A stretch of 64,000 nt of DNA from Lentibacillus siamensis (GCF_039522605.1 NZ_BAAADS010000018.1:310001-374000), one strand, 5' to 3'. Shown: positions 1 through 7,802, counted from the stretch's first letter. The notes: a model not told the origin generated them from the sequence alone. Made by a program: numbers and translations.

Positions 1-1366
1 CTCCTGGTGTGCTTTCCAAGTTTGTACATACACCATAAAAGCCATCAAATTTCGCTTCTTCATCAACGAGTGCTGAATTAATGGTGTACTTACTCTTTCC
101 AGCAATCTCTCCATCTTCTGTGACATGTGTGGACTGTATAAAACGATCTGGTGAGTTGGTCCGCTTTTTCTCCATCCGAGAAGGATTATCGAGCTTTTTT
201 AGTGCGCTATCTATTTGTTTTTCACGAATACCTGCTTGATAGCGTTTATGTTTCGGCGAAAAGGTAACGACCAATTTTTGTTCTAATCCATTTTCATTGA
301 TCCAGCGTTCTTTATGGTATACGTGCTTATCCTTTTTAAGATCAAGATCATTCAGGTTGATTGTTTGTTTTCTTTTCTTGGCGGCCACTTTCTGAGTAGA
401 ATCCACCATCTCCCACCCTGAAGGATCCAAAGCCCACTCTTTCAAATGCTTTTTTAATTTTTTGATGGATTGTGTGGTGACATAAGCCCGTTTATTCATG
501 GAATTGTACAATCGGTTTTCATGGGAAGAAAGCCCGGCATCTGTACAGACGACAAATTTAGATAGGTGAAAATCTTTCAAGATCCTTTTCTCCAGAGGCT
601 TTAATGTTGGCTGCTCATTTTGACTCCCACGGTTGATTACAAAGGCGAGTGGAAGACCACTGCCATCCATAAATAATCCCATTTGAACGATTGGATTCGG
701 GCGGTTTTCTTTCGACATCCCATATTGTTTCAGGCCTTCTTCTTCTTCAATCTCGAAATAGAAATTTGTACAGTCATAGTAAAGGAGCTCAGTCTTTCGT
801 TCAACGATAGCTGTGCTATTTTTGTATACTGTCTTTTCGATCGTATCGGATTCCTCAGCTAAGATATCTAATGCCCGGTATATATGCTGTGTATCTACTG
901 AATGGGACTCCAGTAAATCATCCGCCCTCTCTAGTGTTCCTTTTTTTGAAGTTGGGTAAATAACACGCATGTATATGAGGAGAGCTAGAATCTTGTTTAA
1001 ATCGTATGTAAAGTTGTGTCGGTCAGAAATATCTTTACATATTTTATCTAGTTTTAGTTGATGATAAATCGACTTCAAGAAAAGATAACCAACGTTAAAA
1101 GATCGTTTTTCCCCTTTTGGTATCGGCTTCGTTGGATTGTGCTTGATGATAATCGTTTCTGACTTTAGCTTTTTTTCTTCACTTAATTTTTTTGCATAGG
1201 CACGCGCCCATGCTTCGGGGTCAACACCAGGATGTCTTTCACGAATTTCCTGTTCGTTACCTAAAGCTTCAATGACTTTCGTAGTTGATTTCCCATTAAT
1301 ATCTCTAACATTTTCAATAACAGAATAGGAGACAGAATTCTTGGATACACTTTTTTTAATGCGCAT
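1..1366 (-). CDS. IS1634-type DDE transposase, C-terminus outside the window
   Basis: This is a minus-strand frame of 455 codons without a stop, cut by the window start. It begins at an ATG preceded by a GAGGG-type ribosome site. It resembles IS1634 (IS4-superfamily) DDE transposases. The first catalytic Asp lies in YYDCTNFYFE (about D198), followed by the family-typical stretch KQYGMSKENRPNPIVQMGLF (residues 213-232). The second Asp lies in VVCTDAGLSS (about D276). The catalytic Glu would be in the missing part. The visible frame has no internal stop, so the gene may be intact. A matching minus-strand promoter lies just upstream. It sits inside the putative island. Confidence 0.9.
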   Translation of the reverse strand, partial: MRIKKSVSKNSVSYSVIENVRDINGKSTTKVIEALGNEQEIRERHPGVDPEAWARAYAKKLSEEKKLKSETIIIKHNPTKPIPKGEKRSFNVGYLFLKSIYHQLKLDKICKDISDRHNFTYDLNKILALLIYMRVIYPTSKKGTLERADDLLESHSVDTQHIYRALDILAEESDTIEKTVYKNSTAIVERKTELLYYDCTNFYFEIEEEEGLKQYGMSKENRPNPIVQMGLFMDGSGLPLAFVINRGSQNEQPTLKPLEKRILKDFHLSKFVVCTDAGLSSHENRLYNSMNKRAYVTTQSIKKLKKHLKEWALDPSGWEMVDSTQKVAAKKRKQTINLNDLDLKKDKHVYHKERWINENGLEQKLVVTFSPKHKRYQAGIREKQIDSALKKLDNPSRMEKKRTNSPDRFIQSTHVTEDGEIAGKSKYTINSALVDEEAKFDGFYGVCTNLESTPG

Positions 1367-1397
1367 GGATATCCCTCAAATCTTTTTAGATACCCCT

Positions 1398-1426
1398 ATT
1401 ATAATATAGTACTAAACAGTACTCAA
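1398..1426 (-). promoter_or_regulatory. Promoter of the IS1634-type transposase
   Basis: On the minus strand a TTGAGT -35 hexamer (1421-1426) and a perfect TATAAT -10 (1398-1403) are separated by 17 bp, about 30 bp upstream of the transposase start. Confidence 0.6.
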
Positions 1427-1707
1427 TAATTTAATTAAAAATTTGAAAAAAAATAAAGCCATCATAAGCTTTAAAGGCAAATTCTGAATATATAAGTGTC
1501 AAACTCCCGAGTTATTATAAAGACACGGATAAGGCGCAATACCGTAGGAACAATGATTTATACAAAATAAGCATAGAATTAAGATGTAAATGATAGCAAT
1601 ATGTTACAATTAAATACAATAGACTGGCTTCGCATGAGGGGTATGGTAGCATTGTCGTTCGCCGTTAGTCTTCTTTGGGAGACTTCCCGGGGAGGGAGGT
1701 GCTTACC
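1427..1707. other. Gap with possible IS end and toxin leader
   Basis: AT-rich DNA follows the transposase promoter. A block reading GTGTCAAACTCCCGAG near 1497-1512 may be the terminal inverted repeat of the IS element, but the other end is outside the window so this cannot be tested. Two TACAAT hexamers (1605-1610, 1615-1620) could serve as the -10 of the toxin transcript. The toxin leader (about 1626-1707) is G-rich next to the ribosome site and could fold over it. Confidence 0.3.
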
Positions 1708-1794
1708 ATGGACATTGTTGGTATATTATCGGTCATGATATCCTTCGGGGTACTGGTGGCTATTATTATGTCTGACAAAAACCAAAAAAAATAA
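1708..1794 (+). CDS. 28-residue holin-like type I toxin
   Basis: This short ORF is preceded by a strong GGGAGGGAGGT ribosome site. It encodes MDIVGILSVMISFGVLVAII (residues 1-20) followed by a lysine-rich tail ending NQKK. A single hydrophobic membrane segment with the L-x-x-MISFG-x-x-V-x-x-I pattern and a basic tail is typical of the Hol-Tox (putative holin-like toxin) family, which are membrane-active toxins of type I toxin-antitoxin systems related in architecture to TxpA and BsrE of Bacillus. A convergent promoter and an antisense RNA overlap the 3' end, as expected for that class. Toxicity is inferred from family and layout. Confidence 0.75.
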   Translation: MDIVGILSVMISFGVLVAIIMSDKNQKK

Positions 1795-1926
1795 CCCCTC
1801 ACATGCGTTGGGTGTAGCGGAGGGATTATTTTTTCCTTATGCTACCTAGCCCCTCTTGATGGGGTTTGGTCTATTGGCCGCCTCATGTAACAGCATGGGC
1901 GGTCTTTATTATTTTATGAACTTTCT
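1784..1926 (-). ncRNA. Predicted antisense antitoxin RNA of the holin-like toxin
   Basis: A minus-strand promoter at 1933-1960 would start an RNA near 1926 that runs toward the toxin. It would cross the hairpin at 1876-1904. It would end at a second hairpin (CCCTC 1796-1800 with GAGGG 1820-1824) followed on the minus strand by an eight-T run at 1784-1791. The RNA of about 140 nt would overlap the last codons and the 3' UTR of the toxin mRNA. This is the 3'-3' convergent layout of the txpA/ratA and bsrE/SR5 type I pairs. The ends are predictions. Confidence 0.6.
1876..1914 (+). terminator. Terminator of the toxin mRNA
   Basis: The inverted repeat GGCCGCC ... GGCGGTC (1876-1904) encloses a second complementary CAT/ATG segment and is followed by a T-rich tract. 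It would end the toxin mRNA and form a pairing stem shared with the antisense RNA. Confidence 0.7.
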
Positions 1927-1932
1927 ACATAC

Positions 1933-1960
1933 ATTATACCACGAATAACATGAATGTACA
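1933..1960 (-). promoter_or_regulatory. Promoter of the antisense antitoxin RNA
   Basis: On the minus strand a TGTACA -35-like element (1955-1960), a 16-bp spacer and a perfect TATAAT (1933-1938) with an extended TGG face the toxin gene. Confidence 0.6.
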
Positions 1961-2248
1961 CATTCTATATTCTGATTTTAAGGTTTTTCATATTCCATAA
2001 TTGTGCCTTATGATGCAATATCAGCGTTAACCCATATTAGACATTAGCGCCTTAACACGGCAATTTTGGGGCTGTTCTTTATTCCGGAAAACGTCCGTTT
2101 GCGGTATTATTAAATGTTACTTTTTTGGAAAGCAACACACTTATATCAAATGTGCAATCATTAAACAAACACAATTTTTTCGTCCCACTTTGTTTCAAAC
2201 ATTATATCATGTGTTTTATTCCTAATTGAAACTTTTTAACATTTCCTG
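1961..2248. other. Gene-free stretch before the MerR-type gene
   Basis: AT-rich DNA with scattered stops in all frames. I see no convincing gene or structured RNA here. Confidence 0.4.
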
Positions 2249-2279
2249 TTGACACGGGGTACACCCCGCATTGTTTAAT
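2249..2279 (+). promoter_or_regulatory. MerR-type promoter with operator dyad
   Basis: TTGACA (2249-2254) and TTTAAT (2274-2279) are separated by 19 bp, the overlong spacer typical of MerR-activated promoters. The spacer holds a perfect CGGGGT-AC-ACCCCG dyad (2255-2268) where a MerR dimer would bind. The only downstream gene is the regulator itself, so this is probably an autoregulated promoter. Confidence 0.75.
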
Positions 2280-2374
2280 AAGGGAAAGCCTTTTTAACAA
2301 GGCAACATGTCATCTTTACAATGACGTCAATTGAACATTGACGCGGATGACAAATGAATGGAGGAGATAGAAGA

Positions 2375-2734
2375 ATGAAAATCGGCGAATTTATTACAAA
2401 CCTCAACACTACAAAGGATACAGTTAGGCATTATGAAAAGCTTCATCTACTAAGCCCCAAGCAAGACGGCACATATAAAGAGTACAGTGAAAAAGAAGTG
2501 ATGGACTTCCAAGCAGTTACCGACATGAAAGAGATGGGGATGACCCTAAAGGACATCCAACTCATTTTTCAGATGAAACAAAGCTTAGGATGTCGATCAC
2601 CTGAGTTGATCAAGAGCGTGAAAGCACAACTCAAGGAACATTTGGCATCCATTATTGATGAAGAACAGCAGCTGCACAAAAGGCGTATTAATCTTGAAGA
2701 AACGATTAAAGAACTCCAGCAAATCCAGGTCTAA
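2375..2734 (+). CDS. MerR-family transcriptional regulator
   Basis: The 119-residue protein has an N-terminal winged helix-turn-helix (residues 1-70; KIGEF, TKDTVRHYEKLHLLSP, the wing EYSEKEV) and a C-terminal coiled coil (about 80-119), as in MerR dimers. A single Cys at about 73 in the linker gives no metal-binding set, so the ligand is unknown. I chose the internal ATG because GGAGGA lies 9 nt upstream of it; an upstream in-frame ATG at 2354 lacks such a site. The promoter has the 19-bp MerR spacer and an operator dyad. The gene is followed by its own terminator, so it is monocistronic, with no obvious efflux or detoxification partner beside it. Confidence 0.85.
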   Translation: MKIGEFITNLNTTKDTVRHYEKLHLLSPKQDGTYKEYSEKEVMDFQAVTDMKEMGMTLKDIQLIFQMKQSLGCRSPELIKSVKAQLKEHLASIIDEEQQLHKRRINLEETIKELQQIQV

Positions 2735-2744
2735 ATTAAATAGT

Positions 2745-2777
2745 GGCCCCATCAACACGCGGGGCCGCCATTTTAAA
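2745..2777 (+). terminator. Terminator of the merR-type gene
   Basis: GGCCCC (2745-2750) pairs with GGGGCC (2761-2766), followed by a short T run. Confidence 0.75.
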
Positions 2778-2896
2778 AACTCACTGACTTTGTATATTCA
2801 TCCGCGAATCTGCTAAATGTCCAATCCTTGAATGAAAAGCTCAACTTATTCAAGAATGGCGCCCGTTTCTGGAACTGTTAAAATGAACAAACAAAA

Positions 2897-3259
2897 TTAT
2901 TTAAGACGGTCCTCTAAGGATTCAATTGCCAGTTTAAGGGCAGTTAAGCGACGCTCATTTAATGTTTTTTGGGAACTACCTTCTTTTGCCTTTGCTATCT
3001 GTTTTTCGATGGAAGGAATCATACCTCGTAGAACGTCTTTAGAAGTCAATGCAGTTTCCTCGTCATGAGAAAATTTTCTCCCATTCCAAGTATTTTTAAG
3101 GCTTTCTAAACCAATTTTTACAGCGTTTTGTCTCTTTTTGACAAGGGTTGTATTTGAACCTTTCTCTGTCATGCTTTTATAAGCATTTGAAAGTTTATTA
3201 AAGGTCGATTCCAAGGATTCAAGCGAAAAATCCTGCGTTTCTTCGTTAACAGTCTCCAT
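2897..3259 (-). CDS. Uncharacterised 120-residue helical protein
   Basis: I do not recognise this gene. It encodes a highly charged, mostly helical protein of 120 residues. There are two loosely similar blocks, each with a KR-x(5)-K-x-(G/A)-(L/I)-ESL pattern (around residues 42-54 and 103-116), which suggests an internal duplication. There is no signal peptide or membrane segment. An AGAGG ribosome site precedes the ATG. It lies between the MerR gene and the Imm-5-like gene on the same strand as the latter, inside the putative island, and may be co-transcribed with it. Confidence 0.6.
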   Translation of the reverse strand: METVNEETQDFSLESLESTFNKLSNAYKSMTEKGSNTTLVKKRQNAVKIGLESLKNTWNGRKFSHDEETALTSKDVLRGMIPSIEKQIAKAKEGSSQKTLNERRLTALKLAIESLEDRLK

Positions 3260-3371
3260 CTACTAACCTCTCTTTCGTTTTAAGATTTATATAACCCAAC
3301 AGTTTATGGAAATATGCCCTTTTGTACAGTATCAATGAAGTAACCTATTAAGCGAGGGGGAAACAAGGTGA

Positions 3372-3848
3372 TCACCCAGATATTTCACCTTTGATATACT
3401 TATTCAGTTCATACAGTTGCCAATCTCTTTCTTCCGTCACCTTCATAATGTCATTGTTAAAGGCAAGATTAATTACTTTAATTGCATAATCCGTAGCCAT
3501 CATCGCATGACCTCTCATATGTCCCACGCCAACAGCCTGACCAACGGCTCTTGCTGCTGACTTCGCTGTTTCGCTCTTACACTCCCTAGCAACTTCATGA
3601 ACCTTAAAACCAGCCTGTCTAACCTGATGAACAGTTGCTTTTCCTCTTTGCCAGAGTTCGTTGGTTTCAAATCCGTTTGTTATTTTGTCGCTGTTGGGAA
3701 ATTCCTTTTCAAGATACGGAAGTATGTGCTTTGCTACAATAATTGCCCACTTTGCAAGGTCAACTTGACTAATAAGATCAGCATTTTTCTCAATCTTTTG
3801 TCTCAAATCCGCATCATCAACAATTTTGATTTTAGGCCTATTTACCAT
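3372..3848 (-). CDS. Imm-5-like putative immunity protein
   Basis: The 158-residue protein resembles the Imm-5-like domain family, alpha-helical proteins predicted to protect against bacterial toxins. Visible family traits are the N-terminal AKWAIIVAKHILPYLE segment, W-x-RGKATVHQVRQAGFKVHEVARE in mid-protein (within residues 80-105), and the alanine/histidine-rich GQAVGVGHMRGHAMMATDYA helix. I prefer the ATG at 3848 because a GGAGG site sits 10 nt upstream; an in-frame ATG at 3866 has no site. No toxin gene is adjacent in the window. An orphan immunity gene in an island is common. Function is inferred from family only. Confidence 0.7.
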   Translation of the reverse strand: MVNRPKIKIVDDADLRQKIEKNADLISQVDLAKWAIIVAKHILPYLEKEFPNSDKITNGFETNELWQRGKATVHQVRQAGFKVHEVARECKSETAKSAARAVGQAVGVGHMRGHAMMATDYAIKVINLAFNNDIMKVTEERDWQLYELNKYIKGEISG

Positions 3849-4125
3849 AGGAAAAGAACCTCCCATACTCTAAAATGAGATACCTTTATTTATACCGCAA
3901 AATGGGCCTTGTATTTAAATACACACCATATGTCAGTCCATAAAAACCCCAGCAACGAAAAATGTTGACTGCTAATTAAAAACTAATAATTGGTAATTAT
4001 CGTTCGATATTATTCTCTCTACTTTCATTGTACTATTATTCATAAATTATTTATAGACTACTCTTTCTAAGATTCGCATACTATACTGTTATATACAAAT
4101 CTAAAAATATGAGAGGTGTATAAAT

Positions 4126-4542
4126 ATGGGTGACAAAAAAGATGCCTTAGATAGTGGTCCTTTCTTTCATGGTACTAAAGCAGAACTAAAAATTGGAGAT
4201 TTATTAGAAACTCAACGCTTATCAAATTACCAAGACAAAAAATCCAACTATATATATTTTACTGCAACATTAGATGCTGCTAAATGGGGTGCTGAATTAG
4301 CAACATCTAAATCAAAAGAAAGAGTTTATATTGTAGAACCATTAGGTGAATTTGAAAATGATCCGAACGTAACTGACAAAAGGTTTCCTGGAAATCCAAC
4401 ACGTTCTTATAGGTCTAAATCTCCTTTAAAAATAATAGCTGAATTAGGTTCATGGGAAAGACATTCCGATAAAGAAATAAATCATATGCTTACATCTTTA
4501 AAAAAGTTACGTGAACAAGGAAAAGCTATAATATACGATTAA
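4126..4542 (+). CDS. arr: Rifampin ADP-ribosyltransferase
   Basis: Arr enzymes transfer ADP-ribose from NAD+ to the C23 hydroxyl of rifamycins and so inactivate them in the cytoplasm. The 138-residue product has the expected length and runs of family identity: GPFFHGTKAELKIGDLL, YIYFTA, KWGAELA, YIVEPLG and DKRFPGNPTRSYR. H15, Y44 and D84 sit where the catalytic His, Tyr and Asp of characterised Arr proteins are expected. A GAGAGGTG ribosome site precedes the ATG. The gene is markedly AT-rich compared with the core genes and lies alone between two minus-strand genes inside the putative island, which fits acquisition by transfer. It ends in its own terminator. Confidence 0.9.
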   Translation: MGDKKDALDSGPFFHGTKAELKIGDLLETQRLSNYQDKKSNYIYFTATLDAAKWGAELATSKSKERVYIVEPLGEFENDPNVTDKRFPGNPTRSYRSKSPLKIIAELGSWERHSDKEINHMLTSLKKLREQGKAIIYD

Positions 4543-4587
4543 TCCTTAAAATCTATAAAATCATGACTTAATAAAACCAAAAATCAA

Positions 4588-4612
4588 GCCCCTCAATCCT
4601 TGAGGGGCAACT
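4588..4612 (+). terminator. Terminator of arr
   Basis: GCCCCTCA (4588-4595) pairs with TGAGGGGC (4601-4608) over a 5-nt loop. The downstream T tract is short. Confidence 0.65.
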
Positions 4613-4690
4613 TTCAACAAACTGGGCCTAATGCAATATTGGCGCTCTCCCTTATTAATGAAATGCGCCCGATAGCGGCATAGGCTAACG

Positions 4691-5758
4691 TCATGAATAA
4701 TTATCATTTAGCAATATCTTTTGTTGAAAATCAGTTGCTTCTTTTAGCTTTAATTCGTATGGCATCCGCCCAGAATCATCTAGGAGAAAGTTTAAAATAA
4801 ACATACAAAAATAATCCTTTTTAAATTCGGGGTGAAACTCAAGTTGAAAAATATCAAATACTTTCTTGAAATGGTTATCAAATTCACCATTTAGATAGCA
4901 CTCGTAATATTCACTATGACCATTCACATCTAATTCATTCCACATGAACTTGAAAAAGTCATAAAAGAAAATATAATCTCCTGATTCATCCCAGTCAATG
5001 TACCACATTCCTAAAGGTTCATTTTTTTCTTTTTCCAAAAGAATATTTGCTGTCCATAGATCCCCATGAAGTCTGATAAAGGGAAATTTTATTTCAAATA
5101 ATTGGGTGTTTATATTGTCAAACATGTACTTAACATGCTCAACTTGAATAGCATTAGAACTGGTTTTTAAAAGATCGTTCAACGTATAATAAGCTAGTCT
5201 TGATTCACGTTTCATAGTGGAAAAGTAACTCGTATAGTCATCATAAATATTTTTCAATATGAATGGAATGTCTTGATTACTTTTCCTTTGACAATCAATA
5301 TACCTTTCTACCAGTTGATATTTATCATCATCTTGGTATATCAGTTCTGGAAGTTTAAAATATCTTGAAAAATACGCATAGTTCCCAACCCTATTCAAAT
5401 AATTTTCTTTGTTATTACAAATGGTCAATGTTTCAGTTTTAGAAAATACTTTAATGTCTCCATTGCTGCAAAACCACATCATGTTTCCTCGAAAAAGTTT
5501 GTGTTTGTTATTTTTAACCTCTAAGGGTTTTTGCCAGCTCTCCAACTCTCCTTCTTCTAACTGGGGTGACCATTTTTGATCAAAGTCATGAGTGTCAAAT
5601 GAACTGTCGAGAATGGGGGAATTACTTTCCGTCTTATTAAACAGAACTCTTAATTCGTTATTAAACTCATAAATGCCATGATCCAGATAATGTTCTAGTT
5701 GGCGTACTTTCTTTATTTTAGCCTTCTTCTCTTGTACATAGTGGTTTCGTTTTTGCAT
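4691..5758 (-). CDS. APH-like phosphotransferase (kinase fold)
   Basis: The 355-residue protein has the phosphotransferase core of aminoglycoside/choline-kinase-like enzymes. The catalytic loop is LHGDLWTANILL (H231, D233, N238) and the metal-binding loop is WYIDWDESGDY (D255 region), followed by the aromatic FFYDFFKF helix. A lysine in IKVFSKTET (about K103) may contact ATP. The first 90 residues are variable and not recognised. The substrate cannot be told: antibiotic, sugar or lipid-linked acceptors are all possible. The ribosome site is weak (TGGGG). It is AT-rich like arr and sits next to the island boundary. Confidence 0.7.
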   Translation of the reverse strand: MQKRNHYVQEKKAKIKKVRQLEHYLDHGIYEFNNELRVLFNKTESNSPILDSSFDTHDFDQKWSPQLEEGELESWQKPLEVKNNKHKLFRGNMMWFCSNGDIKVFSKTETLTICNNKENYLNRVGNYAYFSRYFKLPELIYQDDDKYQLVERYIDCQRKSNQDIPFILKNIYDDYTSYFSTMKRESRLAYYTLNDLLKTSSNAIQVEHVKYMFDNINTQLFEIKFPFIRLHGDLWTANILLEKEKNEPLGMWYIDWDESGDYIFFYDFFKFMWNELDVNGHSEYYECYLNGEFDNHFKKVFDIFQLEFHPEFKKDYFCMFILNFLLDDSGRMPYELKLKEATDFQQKILLNDNYS

Positions 5759-6135
5759 TGTTTTTACCCCATATTCTTATTCCACATAATAGGCCCAATC
5801 GTATTCTGGAATAACCAATTACTAAAACAGTACCATATTTTTCACGTAAGTACATAAATTTTAAACAACTTTTTATAATTTAACAAAAATTCTATTTTTA
5901 AGCTATATCCATTTATTGCAGGGCATTAATAGCATATACAATCAAATCAATTTTTTCATGGATAGTCATTCCAGGAGTGGAACTAAAAGCTCATATTCTG
6001 GTCACACATTTGGTAAGTACAGGTCGCAATGAATCAGAATAAATTAAAATGTTTTTGACCAATTTAGTCGGCAGCCCCCGACAAATTAACAAATTAAAAA
6101 TGATTGGAATGTCGTGAAACGCTTTCTATGTGTTT
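5759..6135. other. AT-rich gap before the att-like site
   Basis: No convincing ORF. Around 6063-6088 there is an inverted repeat (AATTTAGTCGG ... CCGACAAATT), which could be a weak terminator or a recombinase arm site. Otherwise I see nothing specific. Confidence 0.35.
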
Positions 6136-6175
6136 CCTAAACCATGTGTCGCAGGTTCGAATCCTGCCGGGGGCG
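6136..6175 (+). other. tRNA-Arg(CCT) 3'-half, probable attachment site
   Basis: Counting back from a consensus T-arm (GCAGG-TTCGAAT-CCTGC, 6151-6167), the sequence matches tRNA positions 34 to 73 without a gap: anticodon CCT (6136-6138), AA, ACCAT, variable GTGTC, T-arm, acceptor strand CGGGGGC and discriminator G (6175). The 5' half is missing: the preceding bases cannot pair as an anticodon stem, and no D-arm is present. Discriminator G and anticodon CCT point to tRNA-Arg. A 3' half without its 5' half is the classic attachment-site duplication left by a tRNA-targeting integrase. No CCA is encoded. Confidence 0.75.
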
Positions 6176-6257
6176 TAGGTTTCAACTATTAAATGTTATG
6201 AATGGGTTCGGTTTTCGTGTATGAAAACGAATATGCCAATTCATTTTTTTCCACAGT

Positions 6258-6301
6258 AAAAACACCGTTACATCCCTATTTTCTGGATGTATCGGTGTTT
6301 T
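6258..6301 (-). terminator. Terminator of the ProP-like transporter gene
   Basis: AAAACACCG and CGGTGTTTT are the outer arms of a long hairpin (6258-6301) with an extra complementary ACATCC/GGATGT segment inside, and T runs on the minus strand side. Confidence 0.75.
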
Positions 6302-6305
6302 CAAT

Positions 6306-7802
6306 TTAATGACTATTATGATCCCTTTTTTGTCTGTCAATCCGGTCTTTCTCTTTGGTCCACCAAAGTTCATCGTTGTCATTACTGATTGTCTCCTGCA
6401 GATTTTCTTCTTCTGCAATAGCTGGCGGGGATCCTCTCAATGGTTTTCCGGATGTTTTCTTGAGGAACAGGGAGACCACTACAATTCCTATCAGCGAAAC
6501 AAAAATCACATAAAATGCCGGTGCAAGATGACTTCCGGATATGTTCACCATCCAGGAAACCACAAGTGGTGCTGTTCCGCCGAATAAGGAAACGGAAATA
6601 TTATACGTTAATGCCAATCCGCCGTACCTTACCTCTGTAAAAAACAATGACGGCAGCTGTGATGGCATGGTTCCCATTAATGCTGCCAGGAGAATGGCCA
6701 TTATCATAATTCCAATAAAAACAAGAATCGTAGTATTGGTATCAATCAGCATAAATGATGGAACCGCAAGTAAAATAAACCCGATTAAACTTGACTGAAT
6801 GATTCGTTTATTACCGATGCGGTCACCAAAATAACCCATCAGCAACACGATTGGAATCATAATAAACATGACAATCAGAATTAACAGCAACCCTTTTGTT
6901 TGTCCGTATCCGAGTACTGCGGTTAGGTGGGAAGGCATATAGGTCAAAATTGTATAATCAATCACATTGTAGAACAGAACCAGAATCAATCCCATTAATA
7001 ATGCTTTTCGGTGATACAGAACAAGATCTTTCAGTGGAACATGACGGGATTTTTCCTCTGACTCTTCTTTTTGTTCCTCCATCTTTTCAAATGCTGGTGT
7101 TTCTTCCAGATGTGTTCGCAAATAAAAACCGATAATACCGATTGGTGCAGCGATTAGAAATGGAATGCGCCAGCCCCAATCCAACATCGTGTCAGATCCA
7201 AGCACGAAGGTTAGAAGTGTCACAATACCGGAACCGCCGATATAACCAATCAATGTCCCAACCTCAAGACCGCTGGACATAACCCCGCGTCTGCTGTCCG
7301 GGGTGGATTCGGAAATAAATGTCATGGCTCCGGAATATTCCCCGCCGGTTGAGAAGCCTTGAATCAGCCGTGCTACCAGCAGTAAAATTGGTGCTGTCAG
7401 ACCGATTGAAGCATACGTTGGTATCAGACCAATGCTCAATGTCGCAAATGCCATCATAATCAGCGTAATCGCCAGAACTTTTTTGCGTCCGATCTTATCA
7501 CCAAGCGAACCGAAAAACATTCCCCCAAGAGGCCGTACAAGAAATGCAATGGAAAATGTTGCAAAACTGAACACTAACTGTGTCGACCCTTCCATTTCCG
7601 GAAAGAAAATTTTGCCGATTGTTGCTGCCAGGTATGAATAAATCCCGAAATCAAACCATTCCATGGCATTGCCGATACCTGTTGCAACCACTGCTTTTTT
7701 GGCAACGTCCTTATCGACAACCGTAACATCATTTTCCGTCAATTCATTCTTCTTTTTCCGCTTTAACTTCTTTTCAGGTTTGTTTTCCTTTCCCCGCTTC
7801 AT
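6306..7802 (-). CDS. ProP-like MFS transporter (metabolite:H+ symporter family)
   Basis: The 498-residue protein has 12 predicted membrane segments after a very basic N-terminal tail (KRGKENKPEKKLKRKKKNE). Features of the metabolite:proton symporter group are NAMEWFDFGIYSYLA in the first segment, the MFS signature GSLGDKIGRKKVL between segments 2 and 3, and ARLIQGFSTGGEYSGA in segment 4. Family members carry proline/betaine, ectoine or dicarboxylates, so an osmoprotectant or organic acid is likely but unproven. I chose the ATG at 7802, with a GGGG-containing site upstream; an in-frame ATG at 7817 would add MGMIS. It is the first gene outside the putative island. Confidence 0.85.
   Translation of the reverse strand: MKRGKENKPEKKLKRKKKNELTENDVTVVDKDVAKKAVVATGIGNAMEWFDFGIYSYLAATIGKIFFPEMEGSTQLVFSFATFSIAFLVRPLGGMFFGSLGDKIGRKKVLAITLIMMAFATLSIGLIPTYASIGLTAPILLLVARLIQGFSTGGEYSGAMTFISESTPDSRRGVMSSGLEVGTLIGYIGGSGIVTLLTFVLGSDTMLDWGWRIPFLIAAPIGIIGFYLRTHLEETPAFEKMEEQKEESEEKSRHVPLKDLVLYHRKALLMGLILVLFYNVIDYTILTYMPSHLTAVLGYGQTKGLLLILIVMFIMIPIVLLMGYFGDRIGNKRIIQSSLIGFILLAVPSFMLIDTNTTILVFIGIMIMAILLAALMGTMPSQLPSLFFTEVRYGGLALTYNISVSLFGGTAPLVVSWMVNISGSHLAPAFYVIFVSLIGIVVVSLFLKKTSGKPLRGSPPAIAEEENLQETISNDNDELWWTKEKDRIDRQKRDHNSH

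Larger units (their letters stand above)
1..6135. mobile_element. Right-hand part of a putative tRNA-Arg genomic island
   Basis: The segment left of the tRNA-Arg(CCT) 3'-half remnant at 6136-6175 carries only accessory genes: an IS transposase, a type I toxin, an orphan regulator, an immunity-like protein, arr and an APH-like kinase. Everything to its right is metabolic or conserved core. Integration into the 3' part of a tRNA gene normally leaves the intact tRNA at one end and a duplicated 3' half at the other. Because the remnant reads on the plus strand, the intact tRNA and the left boundary should lie upstream of this window. No integrase is visible here. The island is inferred; the att-like sequence is seen directly. 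Confidence 0.5.

Noticed and set aside
2007..4680. Similar short strings (ATGCAATAT...GCG) near 2010 and 4630
   Set aside because: The match is too short and irregular to define a repeat by eye.
6074..6175. Full tRNA using GCCCCCG at 6074-6080 as the 5' acceptor strand
   Set aside because: The acceptor could pair, but the intervening 50 nt form neither a D-arm nor an anticodon stem, so only the 3' half is tRNA-derived.
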